Position numbers and translations under genes: made by a program. Positions 1 to 8,409 of a stretch of 64,000 nt of DNA are shown here, in pieces (the stretch's first letter is position 1; each line of letters opens with the position of its first letter). The stretch comes from Kaistia hirudinis. Its GTDB lineage: Bacteria > Pseudomonadota > Alphaproteobacteria > Rhizobiales > Kaistiaceae. Below the pieces are notes generated by a model, which worked only from the letters and a program-made list of their open reading frames with translations, searched no databases and was not told the DNA's origin. The stretch spans positions 434,001 to 498,000 of the forward strand of contig NZ_JACIDS010000001.1 in assembly GCF_014196455.1 (NCBI RefSeq), in the 5' to 3' direction.

Positions 1-703
1 CGATCATGCTCTTATAGAGCGTGAGGGCTGCGACGGCCTCGGGGCTGGCGACGCCGGACTTGCCGTCCTTGATGATCTCGCCGCCATGGGTCCACAGCGA
101 ATAGTACCAGTAGGCGTCGGTCTCGATTTCCTTGCCCTGCAGCGCGAAGCCGTAGCTGTCGCCGCCGAGCGCCTTGATCTTCTTCGCCGTGTCGACCACG
201 CCGTCCCAGTTGGCCGGCGGCTCGTTCACGCCGGCCTTCGCCAGCAGGTCCTTGTTGTAGTACATGGCGCGGGCCGAGGCCGCGATGGGCAGGCCGTAGA
301 GCTTGCCGTCCAGCGTCGAGGGCGCCAGGAAGGCGTCGATGAAGCCAGCCTTGAATTCCGGCGTGATGTAGGAATCCATCGGCTCGGCGATGTCGTTCTT
401 GACGTAGTCGAGCAGCCAGCGCGTGCCGATCATCGAGATGTCGGGCGCGGTGCCGCCGGCGATGTCGGTCGTCAGGCGCTGCTGGAGGTTATCCCACTGG
501 ATGACCTCGATCTTCACCTCGTCGCCGGGATGCTTGGACATGTAGTCCTTGGCCATCTCCTCGAAGAGGCCCTGCGTCGCGGCGCTGTAGTAGCCCAGCA
601 CGACGCGGATGGTCGCGGCGTCCGACGCCGTCGACATCCCGACCAGCGCGGCGGCGCCGGCCAGCAAACTCAGAACCCTGCGTGTTCCCGTCTTGTGCAT
701 CAT
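1..703 (-). CDS. ABC transporter sugar-type substrate-binding protein (partial, C-terminus beyond window)
   Basis: The minus-strand frame opens with tandem ATG codons at 703 and 700, preceded by an AGGAG ribosome site, and runs off the left edge of the window. The first ~30 residues form a Sec signal peptide (basic MHKTGTRR, then a hydrophobic stretch ending near SDAAT). The mature part has features of family 1 solute-binding proteins: an opening strand followed by DYMSKHPGDEV, QWDNLQQRLTTDIAGGTAPD, and later GLPIAASARAMYYNKDLLAKAG. Such proteins deliver sugars or sugar derivatives to an inner-membrane ABC importer. The permeases and ATPase would lie to the left of the window. It is the last visible gene of a minus-strand run with an RpiR regulator, so that regulator may control it. 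The substrate cannot be read from the sequence. Confidence 0.85.
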   Translation of the reverse strand, partial: MMHKTGTRRVLSLLAGAAALVGMSTASDAATIRVVLGYYSAATQGLFEEMAKDYMSKHPGDEVKIEVIQWDNLQQRLTTDIAGGTAPDISMIGTRWLLDYVKNDIAEPMDSYITPEFKAGFIDAFLAPSTLDGKLYGLPIAASARAMYYNKDLLAKAGVNEPPANWDGVVDTAKKIKALGGDSYGFALQGKEIETDAYWYYSLWTHGGEIIKDGKSGVASPEAVAALTLYKSMI

Positions 704-1136
704 ACCACTCCTGCTGGCATTCATCGCGTGAATGCTCTTTGAAACAGATGTGCGCCGCCGGGACGATCTCCCGGCGTCCCTGCGAGCCGCACCACAATGG
801 TTTGCGGTGCCCGCCGCGGCGGACTCCGAAATGTCGGATGGTCTCCCTCGCTTCACCGCATCGGACCCCTGGCCCGAGCGCGATGCCTTCCCTCTTCCGG
901 GCAGCGTTGCTCGCCGCTCACACCTCGATCATGAAACCGCGCGCAGGCCTCTGCCAAGCGTTATTTTTGATTTTCGCATCATTTGTTTGTGGAAGCCGCG
1001 CAACGAAGCGGTTGGCTGGACAGGAATTGATCCAAAAAACAAAATCAGGGCAGCCAATGCCGCATTCGTCATCGCCCGGCCTCGGCAGGGCGATGACGTT
1101 TGACTGCCGGGACCGCCTCGGCCCGCCTCGCTGCCG
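704..1136. other. 433-bp intergenic region upstream of the binding protein
   Basis: No convincing gene is present; the frames here lack coding character. The stretch near 955-1045 is clearly A/T-richer than its surroundings, as expected for the promoter of the binding-protein gene that starts at 703. A strong hairpin (1067-1098) sits on the amidohydrolase side. I could not identify a repressor site with confidence. Confidence 0.5.
1067..1098 (-). terminator. Hairpin downstream of the amidohydrolase gene
   Basis: A perfect 11-bp inverted repeat, CGTCATCGCCC (1067-1077) and GGGCGATGACG (1088-1098), encloses a 10-nt loop. It starts 39 nt past the stop codon of the minus-strand amidohydrolase gene. 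There is no long U tract after it, so it could be an intrinsic terminator of the weak-tail type or an mRNA 3'-end stabiliser. Confidence 0.5.
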
Positions 1137-2279
1137 TCAGTCGGCGCGAGGATGCCACCAGTTTCCGCCGACCACCATGCCCTCGGCGAAGATGCGCTCG
1201 GACGCGGTGACCGTCTCGCCGATCGCGTCGACGAGCGGGAACGCGCCCTCGCGGATCGACAGCACGCTCGCATCGCCGACCGCGCCGACCTTCAGCGTGC
1301 CGAGCTCCGGACGGCGCAGCGCCTTGGCGGCCTTGACCGTGGAGGAGGCGACGATGTCAGCGAGCGGCATGCCGAGCGCGAGGAACTTGGACAGTGTCGT
1401 GACCTGATCGAAGGCCGGGCCGTGAATGCTCATCGCATGCACGTCGGAGGAGATGACGTCGGGTTGGAAGCCCTGCGCCAGCATCGCGCGGCCGGACTTC
1501 CAGCCGAAGGAGCCCATGCCGTGGCCGATGTCGAAGATCACGCCGCGCTCGCGCGCCGCGATGACCTCCGGCCGGATCTTGCCGTCGCCCGAGACGGGCG
1601 CGTTCGGGAAGGGGCGGAAAGCGTGCGTCAGCACGTCGCCGGGCCGCAGCCGGTCCACCACCTCGCCATAAGTGGGCGGCGGCTCGTCGATATGGACCAT
1701 CACGGGCAGGCCGGTCTGGTCGCCGACATCGAGCGCCACGTCGAGCGGCGCGATGCCCGAGGGGCCGCTGGCGTTGCGGCCGATGCGCACCTTGATGCCG
1801 ATGATCACGTCGCGATTGGCGTCGGCGACCTCCGCCGCGTCGCGGGCGGCGAGCAGGCGCTGGTCATGGCCTTCGCCGACGGAGATGCGCGGCGAGAAGG
1901 CATAGATGCCCGCGAATGAGACGTGCAGATAGACGAGGATGCGGATCGCCGACGGCTCGATCACATGCTTGCGGAAGCCGGGGAAGTTGCCCGGGCCGGC
2001 GCTGCCGGTGTCGACGCAGGTCGTGACCGCGGTCTGGCGCGCATAAGCCTCGGGATCGACGCCGAGCGAAGTGCCGCCCCAATAGACATGGGTGTGGAGG
2101 TCGATCAGTCCGGGCGTGACCAGCTTGCCCGAAACGTCCTGCACCGCGGCGGCGCTGGAGGCGAGGTTTTCGCCGATCGCGGCGACCTGGCGATTGCGGA
2201 AGGCGACGTCGACGACGGCGTCTAGACCCTGCGACGGGTCGATGACGCGGCCGTTCGTCAGAACGAGATCGTATGTCAT
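1137..2279 (-). CDS. Amidohydrolase/deacetylase family metallohydrolase (cog3964 type)
   Basis: The 380-residue protein begins MTYDLVLTNGRVIDPSQGLD, the usual N-terminal beta-sandwich of the amidohydrolase superfamily. It continues with the metal-binding LIDLHTHVYWGG motif near residue 70, an ITIGIKVR-like lysine segment (VIIGIKVRIG), VHIDEPP, LTHAF and SSDVHAM, which supply the remaining metal ligands. Proteins of this group are often mislabelled dihydroorotase; a characterised Agrobacterium member hydrolyses N-acetyl-(R)-mandelate and related esters. I chose the ATG at 2279 because GAGG precedes it and the family N-terminus starts there; an upstream in-frame start would add 12 residues. Together with the SDR, the RpiR regulator and the binding protein, it probably belongs to a small-molecule catabolic unit. 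The substrate is unknown. Confidence 0.85.
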   Translation of the reverse strand: MTYDLVLTNGRVIDPSQGLDAVVDVAFRNRQVAAIGENLASSAAAVQDVSGKLVTPGLIDLHTHVYWGGTSLGVDPEAYARQTAVTTCVDTGSAGPGNFPGFRKHVIEPSAIRILVYLHVSFAGIYAFSPRISVGEGHDQRLLAARDAAEVADANRDVIIGIKVRIGRNASGPSGIAPLDVALDVGDQTGLPVMVHIDEPPPTYGEVVDRLRPGDVLTHAFRPFPNAPVSGDGKIRPEVIAARERGVIFDIGHGMGSFGWKSGRAMLAQGFQPDVISSDVHAMSIHGPAFDQVTTLSKFLALGMPLADIVASSTVKAAKALRRPELGTLKVGAVGDASVLSIREGAFPLVDAIGETVTASERIFAEGMVVGGNWWHPRAD

Positions 2280-2388
2280 GATGCCTCGATAACGATGCGC
2301 AGGCTCCTCGCGCACCCGCCCGGCATCATGCGTCGGCGCCTTCCGATCGCCAAGGCCATTCTTTCATTTTTGGTTCATTTCGCACGCG

Positions 2389-3366
2389 TCAATCCGACAG
2401 CGACTTGGTCGTGTCCGCGTCGCGATAGGTCGTGAATTGCTGCTTGATTCGGCGCAGCTTCTCGAGCGCCGCCGGACGGGCGCTCACCGCCGCGCCATAG
2501 GCGAGCATGTCGAGCACGGCGAGAAAGCCGTAGCGCATCGGCGTCGGCCCGCGCACGTCGAGCACGTCGGCGACATCGGGCGTCAGCGCCACGTCGACGG
2601 CTGCCGCGAGCGGCGAACGTGGGACGGTGAGGGCGATGGTGCCCGCGCCATAGCTGGCGGCGATCTTCACCGTGCGGATCAGTTCCGGATTGGTGCCGCT
2701 CAGTGAGGAACACAGGATGACGTCGTCGCGGCCGACCGTGGCGGCCAGCATCATCTGCATCTGGTGGTCCGAGGAGGTGCTGACGCGCAACCCGAGGCGG
2801 AAGAGGCGGTTATGCGCCTCCTCGACCAGCCAGCTCGAAACGCCGCCGCTGCCGAAGGCATAGATCATCTGGCTGCGGCCGATCATGTCGATCGCGCGCT
2901 GCAATGCGCCGAGATCGATCGTCTGCTGCGCCCGCAGGATCGCGTCCTGGGCCCGCATGACGACGCGCTCCGAGACCTCGGCGAGCGTCGCCGGCGGCGT
3001 CGGCGGCTCGAGATAGGGCAGGCCGATGCGCATCGACCCCATGACCTTGAGCTTCAGGTCACGCAGCCCCTCGCAGCCGAGCAGGCGAGCGAAGCGGGTG
3101 ATGGTCGGCGCGGAGACGCCGAGCCAGGGGACGAGTTCCTCGACCGGCTTTTCCACGAACAGGCGGGGATAGCCGAGAATGGCCTCGGCGATCCTGCGAT
3201 GCGAGCGCGAGAGCTGCGGCGCCCGGTCCACGATCACGGCCAGGATATCGTTCGCGGGATAGTCCGCAGCGGTCGCCTGGGCGGACCCGAGCTCGCCGTC
3301 CTGCGTTCCCGATAGGCCCGTGTCGTCCTCGCCCTGCATGGGAGGTTCCGAAGCTGGAAGTTTCAT
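2389..3366 (-). CDS. MurR/RpiR family transcriptional regulator (HTH + SIS domain)
   Basis: This 325-residue protein has an N-terminal HTH_6 domain (roughly residues 40-120, including RIAEAILGYPRLF and WLGVSAPTITRFARLLGCEG). A C-terminal sugar-isomerase-type SIS domain follows, with IYAFGSGGVSSWLVEEAH and VILCSSLSGTNPELI as the phosphosugar-binding loops. RpiR regulators sense phosphosugars and usually control the neighbouring catabolic and transport genes. It sits between an SDR gene and an amidohydrolase gene on the same strand, so local control is the natural inference. The first 30 residues are not conserved in the family; an internal ATG at residue 10 is an alternative start, and neither has a strong ribosome site. 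Confidence 0.88.
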   Translation of the reverse strand: MKLPASEPPMQGEDDTGLSGTQDGELGSAQATAADYPANDILAVIVDRAPQLSRSHRRIAEAILGYPRLFVEKPVEELVPWLGVSAPTITRFARLLGCEGLRDLKLKVMGSMRIGLPYLEPPTPPATLAEVSERVVMRAQDAILRAQQTIDLGALQRAIDMIGRSQMIYAFGSGGVSSWLVEEAHNRLFRLGLRVSTSSDHQMQMMLAATVGRDDVILCSSLSGTNPELIRTVKIAASYGAGTIALTVPRSPLAAAVDVALTPDVADVLDVRGPTPMRYGFLAVLDMLAYGAAVSARPAALEKLRRIKQQFTTYRDADTTKSLSD

Positions 3367-3423
3367 TTTCTGATCAAATCGCGCCTCAGAATGACACAGG
3401 TTGGCGGGCCGCGAAACGATCGA

Positions 3424-4218
3424 TCACATCTCCTCGTGCGTCAGCTCGTTCGCCATCAGCCGGTTGCCGGCCATCAGGCCGCCATCGACCGGCAGCATGG
3501 CGCCGGTGACGAAGGAGGCGTCGTCCGAGGCGAGGAAGGTGATCGCCTTCGCGACCTCGCGCGGCTCCGCGACGCGGCGCAGCGGATACCATTTCAGCAG
3601 CGTCTCGAAGGTTTCCGGCTTGTTCTTCACGCGCTCGGCCCAGGCGGGCGTACGCACCGTGCCGGGGCAGACGATGTTGGCGCGGATGTTGAACGCGCCA
3701 TATTCGGTCGCCATGAAGCGGGTATAGCTGACCAGCGCCGCCTTGGCCGCGCTATAGGCCGGCTGGCCGAGCGTGGCGAGGCCGTTGACCGAGCCGACGA
3801 CCACGATCGAACCGGAACGGCGCGCCTTCATGCCGTCGATCGCCGTCGCGATCGTATGGAACTGACCGGCGACATTGTCGGCGATATCGTCGCGCCAGGC
3901 TTCCGGACTGGTCTTGGCCAGCGTCGCCGGGCGTCCGCCAATATTGGCATTGGCAACGACGATATCGATCGGACCGGCCTGCTCGACCGCGGCATCGACG
4001 GCCGCGCGCAGCGCCTCGAGGTTTCCGATATCGGCCGGCGCGGCAAAGACCGGCCAGCCGGCGCGCGCCAGCGCGTCTGTGCGGGCGAGCACATCCTCCG
4101 CCTTCACGTCGCAGAGGATCACCTTCGCCCCCTCGGCGAGGAAATCCTCGACGATGGCCGTGCCGATGCCGCCGACCGCCCCGGTCACCAGGGCGACCTT
4201 GCCTTCAAGACGCTTCAT
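3424..4218 (-). CDS. SDR family NAD(P)-dependent oxidoreductase
   Basis: The 264-residue protein is a classical short-chain dehydrogenase. It has an N-terminal Rossmann fold beginning MKRLEGKVALVTGAVGGIG with the glycine motif, a DVKAED acidic stretch after beta-2 that suggests NAD preference, VANANIGG (the NNAG-like element), VVGSVNG with the catalytic serine, and YSAAK with the catalytic Tyr and Lys. The C-terminal PVDGGLMAGN is the usual SDR ending. The ATG at 4218 has a GGAG site upstream and begins at the family N-terminus. It lies 14 nt after the TIM-barrel-like gene and is probably cotranscribed with it. The substrate is most likely a sugar or polyol derivative, by context only. Confidence 0.88.
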   Translation of the reverse strand: MKRLEGKVALVTGAVGGIGTAIVEDFLAEGAKVILCDVKAEDVLARTDALARAGWPVFAAPADIGNLEALRAAVDAAVEQAGPIDIVVANANIGGRPATLAKTSPEAWRDDIADNVAGQFHTIATAIDGMKARRSGSIVVVGSVNGLATLGQPAYSAAKAALVSYTRFMATEYGAFNIRANIVCPGTVRTPAWAERVKNKPETFETLLKWYPLRRVAEPREVAKAITFLASDDASFVTGAMLPVDGGLMAGNRLMANELTHEEM

Positions 4219-4232
4219 TATCGATGCTCCGA

Positions 4233-5423
4233 TCAATCGAGACTGGCAAAGGCCCGGCCGATCCATTCGAGATTGGACCGGCGCACATGGCCATAATTGT
4301 AGAAGGCGAAATCGCTGAGCCCCGCCGCCGAGAGGCCGTGGATCGCAGCGGTGAAGCCGCCTTCATCGGCAAAATCCGGCGGGCCGGGCCGCAGGATCGC
4401 GCGCAGCTTCGCCTCATTGCCGAGCCGGCGGCGTACCTCGCCGAAATCAGCGATCACCGCGGCCACGCTCGGCTCATAGAGGCAGAGCTCGATCCCGTAC
4501 GCCGCCGCGGCGAGCGCGACGAGATCGCTGCCCTCATACCAGGCGGCCGCGCTCGGGCGCTGGACGGAGGGGATGACGAAGAGTTCCGCATCGGGCCGCA
4601 CTGCCGCCCGGATCTCGGCGACGAGCGAGGTCACGACATCGCAGCGCCAGCGCAGGAAGGCGCCGAGCTCGGCATCCTGCACGAGATCGGCCTCCAACCA
4701 GGCGCGGCCGATTGCGGGCGGCGTATCGCAGGACGCGGCGAGATAGGCCGTCACCCGCGCCCCGACGCGCTGGCGCAGCCCTTCGGCATCGATGCCGGCG
4801 GCCGTCGCGCCCGCGCGGCAATGGTCGCAGAAGCAGAGGCCGAGGTTGAAATCGAGCCACGGATTGGCGCCGACCAGCGCGAATTCGTGATGATAGCCGT
4901 GCTGATAGGGCAGCCAGCCTGGCGTTTCGAGCGAGAGGCCACGGATCGGATAGCGGTCCGCGATATCGGCCGAGAGTGCGACGGCATAGGCGCGTGCATC
5001 GGGATGAGCCGGGCAGAGGCTGTAGAGATACGGATCGCCGAAGGCGTTGCGCACCACCGCCTCGGGATGCAACTGGCCGAGCCGGCTGTTGTGCATCAGC
5101 ACGGTCCAGGCGTTGACGGCGATGTCGTCGCGCGCGGCGAAGACGCCGAACGGATCGCCATCCGCCGCGACGGCGCTCACCGCCGGCCGGATGCGGCCAT
5201 AGCGCTCCGGCGTGACGTGGCAATGCACCGTGCCGTCCTCGGGGAAATAGACGTGTCCGCTGCGTCCATGCGGGCGGAGGAACTTGCCGGCGTGATAGCT
5301 CGCCGCGATCGAAAGCGTGTCGAGCGACAGGCGCTTCATATCGGCGACAAAGGCGTCAGGCTCCTCCTCGGCAAGGTCCCAGGCATAGGCATAGAGGGCG
5401 CGATAGCGTCCGTCGCTCGTCAT
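4233..5423 (-). CDS. Uncharacterised TIM-barrel-like protein, possible glycoside-hydrolase-fold enzyme
   Basis: The 396-residue protein begins MTSDGRYRALYAYAWDLAEE and contains ADMKRLSLDTLSIAASYHAG, FLRPHGRSGHVYFPEDGTV, AWTVLMHNSRLG, a CFCDHCRAGA cysteine cluster near residue 210, and several W/D/E-rich strands. The repeating strand-helix pattern and the YAWDL / AASYHAGK segments look like a family of uncharacterised TIM-barrel proteins found beside sugar catabolism genes; I do not know an assigned activity. It is the first gene of the minus-strand cluster, upstream of the SDR gene. The reading frame extends much further upstream without a stop, but the family start, the tight fit with the cluster and the divergent methyltransferase gene make the ATG at 5423 the sensible choice. 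Confidence 0.7.
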   Translation of the reverse strand: MTSDGRYRALYAYAWDLAEEEPDAFVADMKRLSLDTLSIAASYHAGKFLRPHGRSGHVYFPEDGTVHCHVTPERYGRIRPAVSAVAADGDPFGVFAARDDIAVNAWTVLMHNSRLGQLHPEAVVRNAFGDPYLYSLCPAHPDARAYAVALSADIADRYPIRGLSLETPGWLPYQHGYHHEFALVGANPWLDFNLGLCFCDHCRAGATAAGIDAEGLRQRVGARVTAYLAASCDTPPAIGRAWLEADLVQDAELGAFLRWRCDVVTSLVAEIRAAVRPDAELFVIPSVQRPSAAAWYEGSDLVALAAAAYGIELCLYEPSVAAVIADFGEVRRRLGNEAKLRAILRPGPPDFADEGGFTAAIHGLSAAGLSDFAFYNYGHVRRSNLEWIGRAFASLD

Positions 5424-5585
5424 TGTCCCCGCTTTCGATGTCGTTGCTCGACGTCGGTCTTCTGTTTGAGGGCGCGATGATAGCGAAAGGCGGCGTCCCC
5501 GGAAGGGGCGAATTGACTGTCGGGCGCTCGGCCGGAGGAATAGGATGCAGGCGGGATCGAGGGGCGCTTGGGAGGAGTGACTGCG

Positions 5586-6401
5586 ATGCCTGCTGACGTG
5601 ATGTTCCAGGGCCGGGTTCCCGAGCTCTATGATCGGCTGATGGTTCCCCTGATCTTCGAAATCTACGCGCAGGATGTCGCCGCGCGCGTCGCGGCGCTCA
5701 AGCCGCGCGACGTGGTCGAGATCGCGGCCGGCACGGGCGCGGTCACGCGCGAACTGGCGAAGAGCCTCGGTCCGGATACGCGCGTCACGGTCACGGATCT
5801 CAGCGAGCCCATGCTCGAGGTGGCGCAATCGCGCCAGGCGCCCGACAGCCGGTTTCGCTGGCAGGCGGCCGATGCGATGGCGCTGCCCTTTGCCGATGAC
5901 AGCTTCGATGTCGCCGTGTGCCAGTTCGGCGTCATGCTGATGCCCGACAGGGCCGCGGCCTATGGCGCGGCGCGGCGTGTCCTGCGGCCGGGCGGGCACT
6001 ATCTCTTCGCCGTCTGGGACATGATCGAGCGAAACGCCTTCGCCGCCGCCGTCGAGGCGGCGCTGGCCGACATCTTCCCGGGCGCGCCGGTCGATTTCCT
6101 GCGCCGTCTGCCGCATGGCTATTACGACGCCGCCGTCATCAAGGCGGAACTCGCGGGCAGCGGCTTCGCGGACATCGCGATCGATACCGTTGCCAGGACG
6201 TCCCGGGCCGATACGGCGCTCGCCGCCGCCACGGCCTACTGCCAGGGAACGCCGATTCGGGGGGAGGTCGAGGCGCGCTCGCCGGGATCGCTCGCCGCCG
6301 TCACCGAACGCGTGGCGGCAGCGTTTGCCGCGCGATTCGGCGACGGTCCGATCGAGGGGCCGATCAGCGCTCTGATCGTCTCTGGCCGCAAAGCGGGCTG
6401 A
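5586..6401 (+). CDS. Class I SAM-dependent methyltransferase
   Basis: The 271-residue protein has the Rossmann-type methyltransferase motifs: motif I VVEIAAGTGAVTRELA (about residues 42-57), the acidic end of beta-2 in VTVTDLSEPML, DAMALPFADDSFDVAVCQFG for motifs II-III, and ARRVLRPGGHYLFAVWD. It resembles UbiE/Methyltransf_11 small-molecule enzymes, with a plain methyltransferase fold and no extra domain to reveal the substrate. The ATG at 5586 follows a GGAGGAG site at 5571-5577 by eight bases, so I preferred it over the TTG at 5568. It is transcribed divergently from the catabolic cluster and followed by tRNA-Asn; no functional partner is evident. Confidence 0.85.
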   Translation: MPADVMFQGRVPELYDRLMVPLIFEIYAQDVAARVAALKPRDVVEIAAGTGAVTRELAKSLGPDTRVTVTDLSEPMLEVAQSRQAPDSRFRWQAADAMALPFADDSFDVAVCQFGVMLMPDRAAAYGAARRVLRPGGHYLFAVWDMIERNAFAAAVEAALADIFPGAPVDFLRRLPHGYYDAAVIKAELAGSGFADIAIDTVARTSRADTALAAATAYCQGTPIRGEVEARSPGSLAAVTERVAAAFAARFGDGPIEGPISALIVSGRKAG

Positions 6402-6498
6402 GCATCGCTGCGGCTGCAAGCTGCGGCGCGGCAAGGGCGACGCGGCGGCTTTCCGCCCGCCCATGGCCGAGACATCCACAGGCGCCGATATTTGCTCT

Positions 6499-6527
6499 TT
6501 GCAAGCCGATGCCGCCTTTGCTATAGG
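6499..6527 (+). promoter_or_regulatory. Sigma-70-type promoter for tRNA-Asn
   Basis: A -35 box TTGCAA (6499-6504) and a -10 box TATAGG (6522-6527) are separated by 17 bp. The tRNA begins 25 nt after the -10 box, so the match to a housekeeping promoter is good in both sequence and position. Confidence 0.65.
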
Positions 6528-6552
6528 GGCGCCGCGGCACCAAACGCGCCGT

Positions 6553-6628
6553 TCCGCGATAGCTCAGTTGGTAGAGCAGGTGACTGTTAATCACCGGGTC
6601 GTTGGTTCGAGTCCAACTCGCGGAGCCA
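6553..6628 (+). tRNA. tRNA-Asn (GTT)
   Basis: A complete 76-nt cloverleaf: acceptor TCCGCGA pairs with TCGCGGA, the D arm is AGCTCAGTTGGTAGAGCA, the anticodon GTT is at 6586-6588 in a CTGTTAA loop, and GGTTCGAGTCC forms the T arm. The 3' CCA is encoded (6626-6628). Confidence 0.97.
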
Positions 6629-6635
6629 GTTTCTT

Positions 6636-6669
6636 CAAGGGCCCGGATCGGAAACGATCCGGGCCCTTG
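6636..6669 (+). terminator. Strong hairpin downstream of tRNA-Asn
   Basis: A 15-bp perfect stem (6636-6650 with 6655-6669) is closed by a GAAA tetraloop and starts eight bases after the tRNA CCA. It is placed as a transcription terminator, but only a short mixed tail (TTGGACTTTC) follows instead of a clean U run. Confidence 0.65.
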
Positions 6670-7255
6670 GACTTTCGGGGTGGCGTCCCCCGGATGGTTG
6701 GCCTTCTCCGCGCTGCGCATTCAGGCGCGAGACTGACGCCGCGGGCGAGGGCGAGCGCATGGCACCTACCCAGGCGGCAAACGGTCGTCATGCTGCGAGG
6801 ATTCTTCGATCGGCCCGCGCATTCGGCCGCGTTTGTGCCCGGAAGGCGCCGGCGGAGACCTGAAAGGGCGACATTGATGGTCGTCCGGGCTCCCGCACCA
6901 AAACCTTGATATCTCGAACGAAGCTAAAATTGTAACGGAAGCGTTAAAGCTCTCGTTAACGCCCTAAACATTGCATTTTAATCGATTCTTGCACGTAGCG
7001 TCGAAATGCGGTTCTTCGTCTTCAAGACTGAAGGCCGGGAAGTGGATAGAAGCCAGCCTTCGATCGCAATTGCAATGCCTCCGATCTTGTCATGTTCAAC
7101 GCGGCCGCAAGCTGCGATCGGAGAATGCTGCGATTTTGTACCGTAATCCGACGCCTCGTTTCTTTTACGAAAGCCGAGAACGCCGGAAGTGTTCTGTCCA
7201 ATCATGAAAAGCCGGGGGGCTTATTGGCTATTTAGATTTGTGACGAGGAAACACA
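6670..7255. other. Intergenic region, no gene recognised
   Basis: About 590 bp without a credible gene. The right part (roughly 6905-7255) is noticeably A/T-richer than the window average and shows several small imperfect inverted repeats. It presumably carries the promoter for the HExxH protein gene at 7256. Short open frames here show no coding bias or family features. Confidence 0.5.
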
Positions 7256-7762
7256 ATGACGACCTGCATCAATACAGATGCGGAGACCGCAAGAGCCGTT
7301 CGCATCGGCCTGGACACTTCAAAGGACGCAGTCGGTTCGCGCACAACGCGCCCGGCTCTGCGTTGGGCCATCGCGGCGGTGGCCTGCTTCATCGCCGCGC
7401 CCGCCCTGGCACTGCCCTTCGCGCCGATGCCTGACGTGCCGCGCGACATCTGCGGCATCGAGATTCCGCCGGCGCGCTATGACCGCCCCGCGAAGCTTCC
7501 GCTCGATGGCCCGCATTATGTCTCGGCGGATGCGGTAGCCCGTGAATGCGTGGGGTCAGGCGAACACGACGCCGTCGGCTGCACGACCATGACCGGACTG
7601 CGGGACTCGAAAGGGTTTCATGCGCTGGCCGCACGCGTCGTGATCGCCGCACGTCCCGTCGCTGGAACCGCCTCCGCCTGCACCCCCGCCAAGTGGCGCG
7701 CGTCGATCCTCCGGCACGAGCGTGCCCATCTCGCCGGCTGGCCGCAGAACCACCCGCGATAG
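7256..7762 (+). CDS. Small secreted or membrane-anchored protein with HExxH motif (putative metallopeptidase-like)
   Basis: The 168-residue protein has a polar N-terminus and a hydrophobic segment at about residues 37-53 (ALRWAIAAVACFIAAPALAL), which may be a signal peptide or an anchor with a late cleavage site near ALA. The mature part is short and ends with HERAHLAGWPQNH, a zinc-type HExxH followed by GW and a third histidine. The HExxHxxGWxxxH arrangement is typical of small uncharacterised proteins resembling transfer-associated peptidases. Two cysteines (ECVGS..., GCTTM) plus one further on may form disulfides. GAGGAAA lies before the ATG. I do not recognise a named family, and no partner gene is adjacent. 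Confidence 0.65.
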   Translation: MTTCINTDAETARAVRIGLDTSKDAVGSRTTRPALRWAIAAVACFIAAPALALPFAPMPDVPRDICGIEIPPARYDRPAKLPLDGPHYVSADAVARECVGSGEHDAVGCTTMTGLRDSKGFHALAARVVIAARPVAGTASACTPAKWRASILRHERAHLAGWPQNHPR

Positions 7763-8074
7763 ACGATCGAAGACCCCGACAAAGGAGGCGCGCCCCGACA
7801 AGGTCGCGACGCCGCGCTTTCGAAGTCTCGACGCACCTTCCGGCGCAAGGCGCGGCTCCGCTCCCGAAAGCGGAGCGCGGCAACCCCACGCAGCTGAATC
7901 CCCCGAACCGTCCGTGTTCGCTCCCGCCGCGCCATGGCGGGCGATCCGCGCGTTCGCGCCCATGCCCGACGCGCAAAGCCGCCCCGTCGCGCCCTTTTGC
8001 AGTTGACGGCGCGGCCTTCTGCGTCCATTCCCGCTGCATCGGCGACGGAAGGTCGTGTGGAGAGCGAACGGATC
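7763..8074. other. Intergenic region between the HExxH gene and sdhE
   Basis: About 310 bp. Open frames cross it on both strands, as expected at this GC content, but none has a start with a ribosome site or a recognisable protein. It probably contains the promoter of sdhE. Confidence 0.4.
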
Positions 8075-8377
8075 ATGAACGGATCGTCTGCGAAGGGGTC
8101 GGAAACTCCCGGCGCGGGGCTGGACGTGCGCCGGCGGCGCACCCATTTCAGAGCCTGGCATCGCGGCATGCGCGAGACGGACCTGATCCTCGGCCGCTTT
8201 GCGGATGCCGAAATCGCCAACCTCACCGATGACGAGATGGATGCGTTCGAGGCACTGCTCGACGAACTCGATCGCGACATCCTGGCCTGGCTGACCGGCG
8301 AGGCTTCCGTGCCGGAGGAGGTGGCGACGCCGCTTTTCCTCAAGCTCGCCGCCTTCACCGGGGCGACGCTCCGCTAG
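8075..8377 (+). CDS. sdhE: FAD assembly factor SdhE (succinate dehydrogenase assembly factor 2 family)
   Basis: A 100-residue protein of the SdhE/CptB family that promotes covalent attachment of FAD to SdhA in the cytoplasm. The diagnostic segment FRAWHRGMRETDLILGRFAD holds the RGxxE flavinylation motif (RGMRE, about residues 25-29), and LTDDEMDAFEALLDELDRDI follows as the usual helix pair. The ATG at 8075 has GGAGAG upstream and gives the family length; the open frame continues further upstream without support. It lies 32 nt before mfd, a neighbourhood common in alphaproteobacteria, although the functions are unrelated. Confidence 0.9.
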   Translation: MNGSSAKGSETPGAGLDVRRRRTHFRAWHRGMRETDLILGRFADAEIANLTDDEMDAFEALLDELDRDILAWLTGEASVPEEVATPLFLKLAAFTGATLR

Positions 8378-8409
8378 TTCCGTCCATCGGCGCCTCTCCT
8401 GCGCCAGCC

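Noticed and set aside
5424-6479. N-terminal extension of the TIM-barrel-like protein up to 748 residues
   Set aside because: The extension lies opposite the methyltransferase gene, has shadow composition, and the family-like start MTSDGRYRALYAYAWDL is at 5423.
6944-6959. TTAA-N8-TTAA as a CtrA-binding site
   Set aside because: The CtrA consensus has a 7-bp spacer; here it is 8, and the nearest gene is 300 bp away.
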